In this document: positions 30,241 to 40,722 of the stretch, in pieces
Position numbering within the stretch: position 1 is the stretch's first letter
How the letters are laid out: each line of letters starts with the position of its first letter
Source of the DNA: Bryopsis sp. KO-2023
Taxonomy: Eukaryota > Chlorophyta > Ulvophyceae > Bryopsidales > Bryopsidaceae
Assembly (NCBI GenBank): GCA_030272585.1
Contig: BSYQ01000005.1
Span: 1,736,001 to 1,800,000, forward strand
Direction of reading: 5' to 3'
DNA length: 64,000 nt
Translations under genes and position numbers: made by a program
The notes under the pieces: generated by a model
What the model was told of the DNA's origin: nothing
Database searches by the model: none
The model's input: only the letters and a program-made list of their open reading frames with translations

Positions 30241-31405
30241 AAGTACCTAGACATGTCGCTCTTTTCTTGAGTCCACTTTGACATCATTAGGGTGTAAAGT
30301 GAGGTTTTTCGATTCTCTAGTTGACTCATCCAGGGATTTTTCGGGAAAGGAGAGTCCAGCAGCTTTTTTCCAGTTCTTTTCACCAACTTCTCACGATTGG
30401 CAGTGCTCCTGCCACTGGTTTCAGGTTTCGATAGTACAGCTGCTCTAATCTAAAGTGTAGTGACATGTTCAACTCGAAGAAGATGACGGGAAGAGTCGAT
30501 AAAAAAAAAGTAAAAAAACTTCATAACATTACATTGACTTCAAAGTTTCATCTGCCCGTTTATCGGCGAAGATACGCTACCAGTGGTATTTTTCTTTTTT
30601 TTCTTGCTGCTTTCTTGGGGGGGGGGGAGAATTTTTTTTAGGGGGCCAGGCCCCCCCAGGCCCCCCCCTGGTTGCGCCTATGGCTACCACACAAGTACAC
30701 GTAACTGAAACAAGTTCACAAGAACAAACGAAAAATCTCCATCCGAAACGCCCCAGGTTCTTTGTTTCGCCCGAGAGGCATCTACCTCCTTCCTATCGCT
30801 TGGTTTGGGAATTTTTGTCGAATCCACAGTGTCGCCAGTTGTGTGCTCGACGTTCGGTTCGTTCGGTTTGTCACGTGAACACGTCTCGACCTTCGGCTCG
30901 ACCTCCGTCATGACCGCCTCGTTGGTAGGCTCATATCCACGTTTCGCATCCAGCGAGCCCCAGCGTCCCTCAGAGCAAAAAGTATTCCCAAACCAACTGA
31001 CAGGGCCAGTCCCCAGTTTGCTTGGAAATGCTGCGCAGCACCTACTTTCAGAAGGAAAATCGATTGCACAGCTGAAATAATACTTGGAAATCATCAGGTT
31101 CAGACTCACAAATAAATGAAGAGCAAGAAAAGAGGCGGCGGCTTACTTCACTCCTTGATGACTGGAGCTTGGACCCGTAATACTTAACTTTTTTTCGGTG
31201 CATTGAATGGAGAGCAATGCACCGAAAGCAGACACAGAGAGGGTTCCACACTGGACGCCTTCTCGTGATTTCCCCATTATGAATATTTTGGCTCTTTCTC
31301 AAAAAAGCGATGTGCGCAGCGTTTTCATGACGAAGTGCGTCCTGGTTTTTATTGTCCCGCAACCTTGCACAGGGCGTTTCTTGCAGTCCTCCGCTTTAGG
31401 CATGC
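30241..31405. other. Repeat-rich region without a firm gene
   Basis: 30615-30675 is a G/C-run palindromic stretch (GGGGGCCAGGCCCCCC). On the minus strand 31079-30684 reads in an open frame with a hydrophilic end (GYEPTNEAVMTEVEPKVET...), which could be the C-terminal exon of a gene, but no neighbouring exon or domain was found, and a second minus frame there is also open. Not called. Confidence 0.35.
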
Positions 31406-31726
31406 ATCGCAAAAAATTCGCTCACTTGCAATCCACTTGCAACCCACTTGTCGCTGTCACTTGCACGCAAATAATACAGCAAGTGACACTTGCGGGCAAG
31501 TGGATTGCAAGTGACACGGCCACTTGCAGAGTCATTTGCGGGCAAGTGGTTGGTAACGCCCACAAGCACTTGCTGTATCACTTGCGTGCAAATGGGCGCT
31601 CATTTGTTGTCTCACTTGCTTGCAAGTGGACGTTCACTTGCACTATCATTTGCGTGCAAGTGACGCTCATTTGCTGTATCACTTGCGTGCAAGTGGGCGC
31701 TCACTTGCGGACCCACTTGCCTGCAA
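31406..31726. repeat. Palindrome array 1 (CACTTGC / GCAAGTG units)
   Basis: About 300 bp packed with CACTTGC and its complement GCAAGTG, often paired as CACTTGCGTGCAAGTG, with unit spacing about 15-30 bp. The outer left edge is ATCGCAAAAAATTC (31406-31419). The same unit forms a second array at 34086-34424, whose outer right edge (34429-34442) is the exact inverse of that 14-mer. Confidence 0.85.
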
Positions 31727-32254
31727 TTGATTTGAGAAATGTGTGGAGGATGAATCACCTAATTATTATCGCGATCAAAACACTGCAACATCATTTTAAA
31801 ACAAATGGATTTATTAATTGTATTGACAAGCATTCCTATCCATCAATTACAAGTTCATTACAAATGAATCTGACATCTCAAGGCTTCTAGGAGTCGAACC
31901 CAGCTCTTTGCCACACGCTTCTTCCGATTCCCCCCCTTCTTATCCCCACAAACCATCTATCTACACCAATGCAAAACATCAAGGAGTTGCATCCCACTGA
32001 GATAGCCCCAAAGATGCTCCGCGATCCTTTTCATACCCTGCACTTTTAGCAAATATCGGCAATCTATTTTTTTCAAATGCTATTTGGAGTTTTTGGGTTG
32101 CTCGAGGACCTAGGTGGAACACCTGAGTGGAACAAATTGCTTGCTTGCTTGCAGCAGTTGGTTGGTTGCCGCGAGATTTGTTTTTGAGAAGTAATACGAT
32201 ACTGATTTTTGGAAAATTAAACGGGTACTTAAAAGTAACGGCCCCCTTTTGAGC
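31727..32254. other. Intergenic, no gene seen
   Basis: AT-rich spacer to the right of the palindrome array, with no exon-like stretch or clear repeat. Confidence 0.4.
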
Positions 32255-32402
32255 GTCCCTGTGGTGGGGTCCACTAGTGATAGTGTCTTCGACTCGGGCT
32301 TAGCCAACCCGGGCTCGAATCCTCCTTGAGTCGACCGACTCCCTCTAGTCGGTGGCTGGTGGGCTTGGCTCACATCATTCATGCATTAAAAATGCAAATA
32401 AT
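32255..32402 (+). mobile_element. tRNA-derived SINE candidate
   Basis: A tRNA-like head: D-arm/A-box-like CCACTAGTGATAGTG (32270-32284) and a B-box GGCTCGAATCC (32312-32322), matching the RNA polymerase III consensus GGTTCGANTCC at all but one base. An unrelated body follows and ends at an A/T-rich tail (AAAAATGCAAATAATAAAT). The head does not fold as a full functional tRNA by eye. Confidence 0.45.
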
Positions 32403-32454
32403 AAATAATACTTCGTTCTTTAATCAATTGAATCAGTTCTCAGTCGACTTGGAG

Positions 32455-32740
32455 TCGGTCTAAAACAGGTCACATTGGGCGTCACACCGGTCTAAAACAG
32501 GGTCACACCGGTCTAAAATAGGTCACACGAGTATGACCATACTAGACAGGCGACAACCTGTCTGGAAAGGTCAAATCCGATCTAGAAAGGTCAAATCCGG
32601 TCTAGAAAAGGTGGCCTTTACTAGACCGGATTTGACCTTTCTTGGACCGGATTTGACCTTTCCAGACCGGATTTGACCTGTCCAAGAAAGGTCAAATCCG
32701 GTCCAGAAAGTGGTTGCCGGTCCGGTCCGGTCCAACGGGT
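32455..32740. repeat. Inverted-repeat cluster, unit GGTCAAATCCGGTC
   Basis: Three forward copies (near 32568, 32588, 32686) and three inverted copies GACCGGATTTGACC (near 32624, 32645, 32665) of one unit, preceded by three GGTCTAAAAYAGG/GTCACAC units at 32458-32530 and followed by a GGTCC run. It can fold into a long cruciform. Confidence 0.8.
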
Positions 32741-33399
32741 CGGCGCCCAGGTCTGTTCATAGTGCCTGAAAAAACGCAACCACACCCAAACACTCTAGCC
32801 CCGATTCGATTGTACTGCATTTACTTCGATTCTTCTCACAAGACAAAGACAAAAGTCTATCATGGCTATGGTAGCCATGCTTTTTTGCAGCAGCAAGCAG
32901 AAATAAAATACAAACATAAAATGCGATAGCCGCGCTGGCCACCGTAACATTAATATTCAAGCATATGGGCAGATCATACATACATGCACCCCAAGGTCAA
33001 TTATATCTACCTGTAGATGCATCAAGCTTATCTGCAGATCTTTCCCTCGTGCCCGAATCGAAACCCCCGCATTCCTGGTTTGTATAAATCCCATGCAACA
33101 CCCAGAGACACAGGATATTTTTCAGCCCACTGCACAATATTTGTGAGCAGCAACAAGCAGAATTGAGTACATGCAAACATATTTCTTTTTCTCAATGGTC
33201 ACCTCAAAGTCAGGTAAGGTCTTTTGCAAAGACCTGTCCCTTGTAGGCCTTTTCTTCCTCAAAACTGAGGGTGGAGGCCGTGATGTCGATCCCATCATCG
33301 ATGGTTTTCCTCGCGTTTTTTAGGAAGAGCCAGGGATGAGACCATGACATGGTCACCTGAGTGGTACCTCCACAAATTCCTACCTGTGGTTCACGGCAA
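32741..33399. other. Intergenic, no gene seen
   Basis: Spacer between the inverted-repeat cluster and the Mutator-like MITE. Nothing coding or clearly repeated is recognised. Confidence 0.35.
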
Positions 33400-33408
33400 A
33401 ACTTTCAA

Positions 33409-33695
33409 GGACGGCACTATATCCCGTCCGTTGGGGGGTGGGTCGTACGAATCACGTGACCATTTCGAATTTCAGATGATCATCGCGCCGGTTGCGCCGG
33501 TCTACTCCGCGGTCGCACGGCGCGCGCCGGTCTACCTCGCGGTCGCGGCGAACGCGCCGGTCTACCCCGCTCGCGGCGCGCCGGTCGCGCTAACCCTAAA
33601 CCCTAAACCCTAAAAACCAACCCAACATTATGTTTTCGAAATGATCACGTGATTCGTACGACCCACCTCCCAACGGACTGGATATAGTCCCGTCC
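33409..33695. mobile_element. Mutator-like MITE carrying telomeric repeats
   Basis: 287 bp flanked by the 9-bp direct repeat AACTTTCAA (33400-33408 and 33696-33704). The ends are 61-bp terminal inverted repeats (33409-33469 and 33635-33695) starting GGACGG(C/G)ACTATATCC with a few mismatches. A 9-bp duplication with long inverted repeats is the hallmark of Mutator/MULE elements. The GC-rich centre has three GCGCCGGTCTAC units about 38 bp apart, then a plant-type telomeric stretch of three CCCTAAA units (about 33594-33613). There is no ORF, so it depends on a transposase elsewhere. Confidence 0.85.
33592..33614. repeat. Interstitial plant-type telomeric repeat
   Basis: AACCCTAAACCCTAAACCC and the next TAAA give three perfect CCCTAAA units inside the MITE. 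This is the Arabidopsis-type telomere sequence of many green algae and land plants. It helps place the organism but does not mark a chromosome end. Confidence 0.9.
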
Positions 33696-34085
33696 AACTT
33701 TCAAACCCCACACCCTCCGCATTCTTGATTTCAGCGTTGCTGGATCGAAAGCGCAGCCATACCTTTAAGGACGTTTGGACAATCTCACAACGAACGCACC
33801 GACCCAGCCAAACTCCCCACTGCTGTCGACGTATCTAAAAGAGTAGACGGCGTCCATGGAATTTACTCCCTCGTTATCGGCCTCTGGCGAGTCGGATCGA
33901 CCGTCGATATATGCGTTCCATATCTCCCAGCCCCACCAAAGCGTAACATTCGGAGACGACGACTGCGTCCCCTCCGTGGTCCTGGGACCGTGTCCCCGCC
34001 TTACCCCCTTTCGCTTGAAATAAACCATATTGACAGCAAGGCACAAAAGGTGCAAGGTGTTGTGTCCGAGATTGATATGATACGA

Positions 34086-34442
34086 CAAGTGAGGTTGCAA
34101 GTGGGGCTCCAAGTGATTCCACTTGCGCGCAAGTGAGTTTGCAAGTGATTCCACTTGCGCGCAAGTGGGGCTGCAAGCGATTTCCTTGCGCGCAAGTGAG
34201 TTTGCAAGTGGTTTCACTTGCGCGCAAGTGGTGCTGCAAATGATCCACTTGCACGCAAGTGGGGCTACAAATGATCCACTTGCGCGCAAGTGGGGCTGCA
34301 AGTGATTGACTTGCGTGCAAGTGGGGCTGCAAGCGATCCACTTGCGCGCAAGTGGGATGCAAGTGATTGACTTGCGTGCAAGTGGAATGCAAGTGGCACT
34401 TGTAGCTCCACTTGCACGCAAGTGCACGGAATTTTTTGCGAT
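34086..34442. repeat. Palindrome array 2 (CACTTGCGCGCAAGTG units)
   Basis: About ten units of CACTTGCGCGCAAGTG joined by GGGCTGCAAGTGATC-type spacers, roughly 34 bp per period. It is the same motif as array 1 but more regular. The right edge GAATTTTTTGCGAT (34429-34442) is the inverse of array 1's left edge, so the two arrays face each other. Confidence 0.88.
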
Positions 34443-34523
34443 GTGGGTCCCGCCTTTTTTCCATATCATAATTCCCATAAAGGCAAGCTTGCCTTGTCCT
34501 TAAGGACGAATAAGGGAGCGTAC

Positions 34524-34630
34524 CCATCAAAGGATTTCCTGACAGGTTCAGTTTTCTTAACGTTTTAATTTTTCCCAGCTCGACGGGCAAGGAGTTCAGC
34601 AAATTGTCTCCCACTTGAAGCTCCACCAGT
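34524..34630 (-). CDS. Orphan leucine-rich-repeat exon
   Basis: On the minus strand the frame reads LVELQVGDNLLNSLPVELG, then KIKTLRKLNLSGNPLM, which fits the LRR consensus LxxLxxNxLxxLPxxLGxL. It ends at a possible donor CTTTGATGG|GTACGC (34524). The upstream boundary is not resolved and no matching neighbour exon was found. It may be part of a decayed gene or an exon caught next to the repeat array. Confidence 0.4.
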
Positions 34631-35116
34631 GCACACAGATGAGCCGCCTCCAAAAATAGAATGGCGAACAAGATAATCCATTAAAGAAACATCCGCCGCC
34701 AAGTTCACAAGAGCAGTCGAACACATTTCACACCCCCTAAAAATCTTGGGGTTCTCTTTCGCTCTTTGCGACAGGCTGGTGCCTTGATATGGGAGCTGGG
34801 CAGAAGCTTTCGGGGAATTACGTTTCCTCGAGGTGCGGAGCAAAGTCGAGTTGGTGTGGTTTTGTTGTGGGTGGTTTTTTTGTTTGACCGATTCCAAGAC
34901 AGTTACAGTCACAACCGACAGTTACATATTGGTCAAAAGAAGCCGATGTATAGGACGGCATCTGGTATCTGGTTTTTGCCCCCACAGCGATATACGCCAT
35001 TTGATCTGCTGAAGCGATCGTGGAACTCAACTTCTGGAGGAGCGAGAATACACCAGGTTGTCGATTGATCAAACAGAGAAGACAGAAACCATGATGAGGC
35101 AGTTTCTGGAAAGGTT

Positions 35117-35325
35117 TCACCAGTAAAAACAGGGCCGATTTACCAATTTTTTAAACCAAGAACCGGTAAAAAATCACGCTAATTTCAAGAAACTAAGAGA
35201 AAAAGTGGTAAAATAGAGGGGTTTACCACAATCTGGTAAAAATTTACCATATTCACAAAACTTCGCCGCGACATGGTGAGGATTTACCAGATTCACAAGA
35301 TTTTACCAAAATATGGTTAAAAAAA
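35117..35325. repeat. Cluster of GGTAAA / TTTACC motifs
   Basis: About ten copies of GGTAAA or its complement TTTACC within 210 bp (for example TTTACCACAATCTGGTAAAA at 35222), giving overlapping short hairpins. The pattern is similar in spirit to the palindrome arrays but with a different unit. Confidence 0.6.
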
Positions 35326-35690
35326 AACAGAATGCGCTGCAATCGAAACAAGGTATCTACAAGCGTCTCTGTGGAAACAACCTCCTTCGAAGCATTTCCG
35401 TGGGAGGGTTCCACTTCTAAATTCGCTTCCACGAAAACGCTCCACTCAAAATAGCAACTGTTTTTTTTTCGAGTAAAAGACCCTCAAACCATTTACCTCG
35501 GACATGTCCATAGTTTGGCAAATATTTTTTAGCCACCCCTGATCAGGGTCCCAACTCGAGGATTCTCAATCCCACTTCGAGTGTTGGTGATGGCGAAAAT
35601 GAGATTGGTTGATTGATTGATCGATTGAGTGTGTTGCTGACTTGCTCATTGATTTGAGTTCTTCCTATCATGAAGTACAAGAATGCTTAC

Positions 35691-35839
35691 CTCCTCCCAT
35701 GGACTCCATCATTCTGTTCCAACTCTTGTGGTCGTACACATCCGAAAATTCAAGGATCGCTTGGTTTCGCCTTGCGGCGTATTGCAATTTCTCGCGGAGA
35801 GAATCGCAATCGTACAAGGATTTTATCGTTTCGATCAAG
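35691..35839 (-). CDS. Orphan exon of an unidentified protein
   Basis: 149 bp between an acceptor ATTTCAG and a donor GGAGGAG|GTAAGC. It reads LIETIKSLYDCDSLREKLQY, then a helical stretch with DVYDHKSWNRMMESMGG. The composition looks coding and the splice sites are good, but no neighbouring exon could be joined and I do not recognise the protein. Confidence 0.4.
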
Positions 35840-36625
35840 CTGAAATGAAATAATGTTCGATCTCTTGTCCACTTTCTTCCATACTTTGGATACTTGTCCT
35901 CGTCTTGACTCAAGATTCACATCGATATACGTGGTTGCATCAGAGTTCTGATGCAATTCGGAATTCAACAATCAGTTCTTATTGGACTGGTTGTCCGTGG
36001 AGGTGGAGGTGGAGGTGGCCACCCATGGGGGGACCGAGGGGGAGGGCTAGGTATTAAAAGTGAAGTTACAAGGAATGGTTAGTTCTAATATGCACAGGGA
36101 GAGGCCAGTGGGGGCAAGAATGTGTTTTGTTTCAGGGCAAGATGTTATTAGCTGGGAATGGTATTTTTGATTTTTGGAAGCCTTCATTTGATAGACACAG
36201 GATCGTGTGCGTGTGTGTCAATATTTGCAAACAAATATTTCCAGAAACTATTTACATCTTCCTGCTGAAAACCATCAACGATTTCTCTCATTTCTCATTC
36301 AACAGCACGGGTTGGCGAATACCTTTGGGAAAGTCTCCACTAGAATCAGATTTTATCCACTGTTTCCACTCAGATATTGGTAAGCAAATCAGATATTTTC
36401 TTTTAGCCCCGTTGGGAGCCAGCCCACTTAGCTGCACATTTTTATATTTTTTTTCCACAAGTGATTATGTTTTGAAAATTACAAGGCATCGCTGCTTGAC
36501 TTGATATTCCCCCTCGAAACTACTACATCGTTTAGCGTCTATTTTTTCCTTTGAACAAAAAAAAAGGAATTCTTGAACTTTTTTTTTAAATTGCGCATGT
36601 CGGGTTTTCATATGGGAAAACCCTT
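35840..36625. other. Intergenic, no gene seen
   Basis: Short region left of the tRNase Z stop codon with a GGTGGAGGTGG run near 36000. No firm exon. Confidence 0.35.
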
Positions 36626-39600
36626 TTATGAAAATCCTTCCAACAGGGGAACGCATTTTCCCTGTAAGCTTTCTGGCAGTCGATCATCTAGTGCATCCAC
36701 GATTTGCTGCTTGGAATAGCGAGGTGAAAAATGCATGAGGAGAATGTGGTCGTTCTGAAAACACAACGGGGGCAATGGGAAAAAAACCAAAAACAAAAAT
36801 ACTTGAACACAATTTTTTCTTTGTCATAGAAAATATGACCAAAAGAAAATATGACCTCTAAACAATATGGAAAGATGAAAACATCAACCATAATAATAAG
36901 AAGAAAATGGACAGAAACATTTTGAAACTGAGCATTTGCACAAAGACGATTTAAAAAGACCGTGCATCTGCTAGGACTGCTCGTCAGAACTGATTTTTTT
37001 TTTTCTTCTTTAGCGAAATCGAAATTCCAACAGGATTCGAAAAATATCCTTGCACAGTGATGTTCAGTTTTGAGGGTTTTCATGTTTTTAAAGGGACATT
37101 CTTTCTCAGTGTTTTTTTCTTTTCTTTTCTTTTTAACCCAGCAGGAGGAACAAACCTTGAATTTGTCTTGGTGATCTGTCAAATCATCGATGTGCATGTG
37201 GCCATTCTCCTGTTCACAAAAAAAACTCCAAAATACATTCATATTTCACAAGGCAAAAAAAGCTTAAAAAAAATTTTCCTTCGATTCCCCCCCCCCCCCG
37301 CATACGTTGTTAAACCTGAAAACCTTTAAATCAAAACTAATTTAGAACCTTTAAATAACAAAAGATTAATTAATTAATTAATTTGTTTTATTTTTTTGAG
37401 CCTTTACGTACGTGCAGTTTGTATTAAGATTCCGCCGGCCAGTGGCTAAACAGGTTTTGATGCATTCACTTTTGATTTTTATGATTTATATATATATATA
37501 TATATGTGTGTGTATTTTTTTATTTATTTTTTGGCATCTTTCCACGACCTTTGTTATTGGGAAAAAAAATTCGGTTGATCGCACCTTGGCCCCATCTTGA
37601 TCTTTGCTGTCATCCACGAAAGTCATTTCCATGATCAGCAATTTTGCTTTCAAAGCTTCTTTGGAAGTTTCCATGTTCAAAAAATCGGCGCAAGTGTCGC
37701 CAGTGAAAGCAATTTCTGCCACCTGAGACAATAAAAAGCTGTAAGCTTGAGAAAAAAAAAAAACAACTTGAAAAGCAAAAATCAATGCTGTTTCAACACC
37801 TCCCCCCCCCCTCAAAAAAAAAAAGAAAAAAGAATGAATCAATGAATCAATAAAAAAATTGGGAAGAAATGGAAAGAAAAACAGAAAAAAAAGAATGGAT
37901 CTTCATACCTCGTTGCACAACTGAATTCCGGATCGGAATAAATTTAAGAAAGTGAAAAGACTAATTCAAGGAAGAATTTAAAAAAAATACAAATTCTTAA
38001 ATTGAAAAAAATAAACAATTTTAATTTTTAATTTTTTAAGAAGATAATTAAAAAAAAATTAACCAAAATATATGTGTGTATGCGGTCTTACCTCAACAGT
38101 GTCAGTGACTTCGACACCGGACTTTCTGAGATCACGAATTTCAGGACCCGGCAATCCATGATATTTTTTTTTCAACGTTTGCTTTCGAGAATAGACAACG
38201 TAACCCTGAAAAAAGTTACAACAAAACATCACCACCAAAAGAAAAAAAAATACCGAAAAAATACAAAAAAACAGCAAAGAACTGCAGGAAAAAAAAAATT
38301 CACATTGAGGCTGGAAGCCTTATGTAACTCATCCACTACGTAGATGAGCGATATACACAGAGCATTTTTTTGTTTTTTTTTTCCAAAAAAAAATAACAGG
38401 TAGTGGGTCTTGACGTAGGATTCCAAAAGAATAAATTGCAAATGACTCTTTTAAACAATTGGCAGCGCAACTCCTACCTGTGAAGGAACTGGATGTACAG
38501 TTGGAAAAGATCTAACAAAAAATCCACCTGGCAAATCGAGTTGGTCCCCCACCTTAGGTAGAAAAAACAAAAACACATATGCATCCGTTTCCGTTGTGCA
38601 CACATATGAAAATATATTATTAGTCGTTGGCTGATTTTTTCGACCCTCGAGGAACCCAATCCAACACAAAAATTCCAAAATATCGAAAAAACGATTCAAC
38701 GAAAACAAACGGATGGAGGGTAGAAGAATCACCTAGAAAATGAATCGAAAAAAAAAATCAAAGTAAACAGACGCTTATGAGTGAAAACAAGATGCGTTCC
38801 TTTCTTGAATGCAAAATGAAAAATTTGCAAGAAGGGTAAGAATTGAAAAAGAAAAAAAAACTGCTCCAAATCGAACACAGAGCCCTCCATGCACTGAATT
38901 ATTTTCACCAAAATGTATTTTTTTTTGTTCAGTTTCATTTTCGTAACTTTTCCGAATAAACCCTCCCTTTTGTGTGCGACCCGCGTTTTTTTTTTATGAT
39001 CAATTCTTCTCAACAATTCATACACCAAGGACCGTCTTTTATTTTATTTTAACAAAACGAAAGAAAAAAATCGAAAAAAGACTTGGCTGCTGAAAATTTT
39101 GAAGAGGGAAAAAAAAAGACGATTGCGGTGGTGTTTAAAGTACCTTCAAGACTTTGATTTGATAAGGTTTTTCGAATTCATCCATTTTTGCAGCCGTGTC
39201 TAATAGATTCCTTGTATGTTCTGCCAGATTTTCTGGAACGATGAAAATTGATTCAGGCAGGTCGAGCATCGCTCTACAAACAAATACAAAAACAGAAAAA
39301 AAAGAGGAATTAAAAAAAATAATAATATAAAAAAAGACAACCCCTCCCCTCCCCAACAAACAAACACCTCTTTTTAGCATAGTTTTTTTTTTTAAAGCAA
39401 AAAATCCAGTAGTTTTTTCTGGGTTTTTTCGCGCAAACCTTGGTCGATTTTGACTTCTATTTCACACTCTTGTTTTTTTTTACTTTTTTTTGTTTTTTTA
39501 AACAACAAATCTCTTAATTTTTTTTATTTTCTTTCTTACCTTGTTGCAGCATGGAAATGAACCCCACCGGCATGATCCAAATGCCCATGACTGATCAGCA

Positions 39601-40428
39601 CAGTTTGTTGATAACATGAGCGTTGGGGGCAGCGGCCAATATCAAATGCCAATTTGAATTGTGGAACCACCACTGATGTCGTCTGGAAAATTAACAAAAA
39701 ATAAATCAACTGAATGCAATTAATAATTCCAGTCTGACAATATGATTAATTTATTTGTATAAAAAAAAATGTTGGATCGCCAGCTAAGCAATCATACAAG
39801 GATTGGCAGCATCAACTGAATGCAGAGAATAATTGACTGTCAAGAACTGTTTGTCCATTTTGAATACGAGTTGCACACAATACGGAGGGGTCATTCGAAA
39901 AAAAGTCAAACTGAATGGAATAAAATATATTCATTTTAGGTGAAAATGATCCAGCTCAGTGCTGTATTTGGGGGGGGTGTTTTTCCCCCACCAATTCTTA
40001 CCATTCCAGCAAGGGACGCTCCTTCGATGCGAATTCCCCCCACCCGAAAATCCGATTTTGAATCGGCAGCTTTGCCTGACAGGCCACACAGGATTATTTT
40101 TTCAATCCAAAAAATAGTATTCAAAGAACGATATCAACTCACCAAGGAAAGCAGTAACACTGGAAGTTTTTTCCACAATAAAATAAAACAAGGAAAGTAA
40201 AATCCAATAAAATACAAAAAACTGGAAATACTGCACCTGGAAAAAAAAATCTCTGCCTGAAAACTGTAAATCCCAACATCGGAATGGTGCTTTCGTCCAT
40301 CAGAATCTCCATTTACAAATCAAAGTTTCGATGAATGCAGCAATACATCTCAAAAATTCCCCCAAAATGCTCCAAACCCACATGACGCTTTTGCGGATTC
40401 TCGTACCTGAGGCCTGCGGCGCCGCCAT
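36626..40428 (-). CDS. TRZ: tRNase Z, short form (RNase Z), 9 exons
   Basis: A 292-residue metallo-beta-lactamase-fold endonuclease that removes 3' trailers from precursor tRNAs. Exons in reading order: 40428-40407, 40075-40002, 39682-39540, 39273-39144, 38552-38478, 38205-38092, 37722-37585, 37209-37156, 36754-36626; phases close at every junction. Signatures: FDIGRCPQRSC, the zinc-binding SHGHLDHAGG (HxHxDH), GYVVYSRKQTLKKKYHGLPG, the AFTGDTCADF motif, MEMTFVDD, GHMHIDDLTDH, and ILLMHFSPRYS near the C-terminus. The size and the absence of an amino-terminal half-domain place it in the short TRZ1/TRZ2/ELAC1-like group. Only about 20 residues precede the core, so targeting is unclear; cytosol is the simplest guess. 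Confidence 0.94.
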
Positions 40429-40722
40429 TTTCCTTCCTGGAGACTCAAATCCTAAAACAGCCCTCGATTTCGCGTTCCAACCGCGATTTCCTCGACAGAA
40501 TGCCCTTCCTGCAACGTGTTTGGGGGTTAAAGACACCGGATCGACCTTCGCAACCATTGCTGGTCGCCTTCCCCACAGATTCTGTCACGATCGGATGCTG
40601 TTGCAATCGTTTTATAATCACCTTGTCGTACACACGGCACCTGGCGACTACTCGACAAGGATGTTGCGTTTCTGGCAATTGGGCTAGAATGGGAGTTTTG
40701 GGGAAAGCGACAGAAACTGGCT
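40429..40722. promoter_or_regulatory. Divergent promoter region, tRNase Z / Suc_Fer-like
   Basis: Only 294 bp separate the two divergent start codons (40428 minus, 40723 plus). The region is GC-moderate with no clear TATA box. Bidirectional promoter use is an inference. Confidence 0.45.

Noticed and set aside
30684-31109. Minus-strand gene with an acidic C-terminal tail
   Set aside because: Two overlapping minus frames are open and neither has a recognisable domain or confirmed splice partner.
31406-31726. CRISPR-like array
   Set aside because: Short palindromic units with irregular spacing and no unique equal-length spacers, in a eukaryotic nuclear genome without cas genes. The same applies to 34086-34424.
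32255-32335. tRNA gene
   Set aside because: Only the B-box and a weak A-box fit; acceptor and anticodon stems do not pair, so a SINE head is more likely.
33765-33960. Minus-strand ORF ending SSGEFGWVGAFVVRLSKRP
   Set aside because: Natural-looking composition, but two minus frames compete and no splice partner or domain was found.
37906-37920. Possible 12-bp microexon (LCNE) in tRNase Z between exons 6 and 7
   Set aside because: It has AG and GT borders and keeps phase, but without it the spacing between VEVT and AFTGDT is what I expect for plant short-form enzymes; with it the loop is four residues too long.
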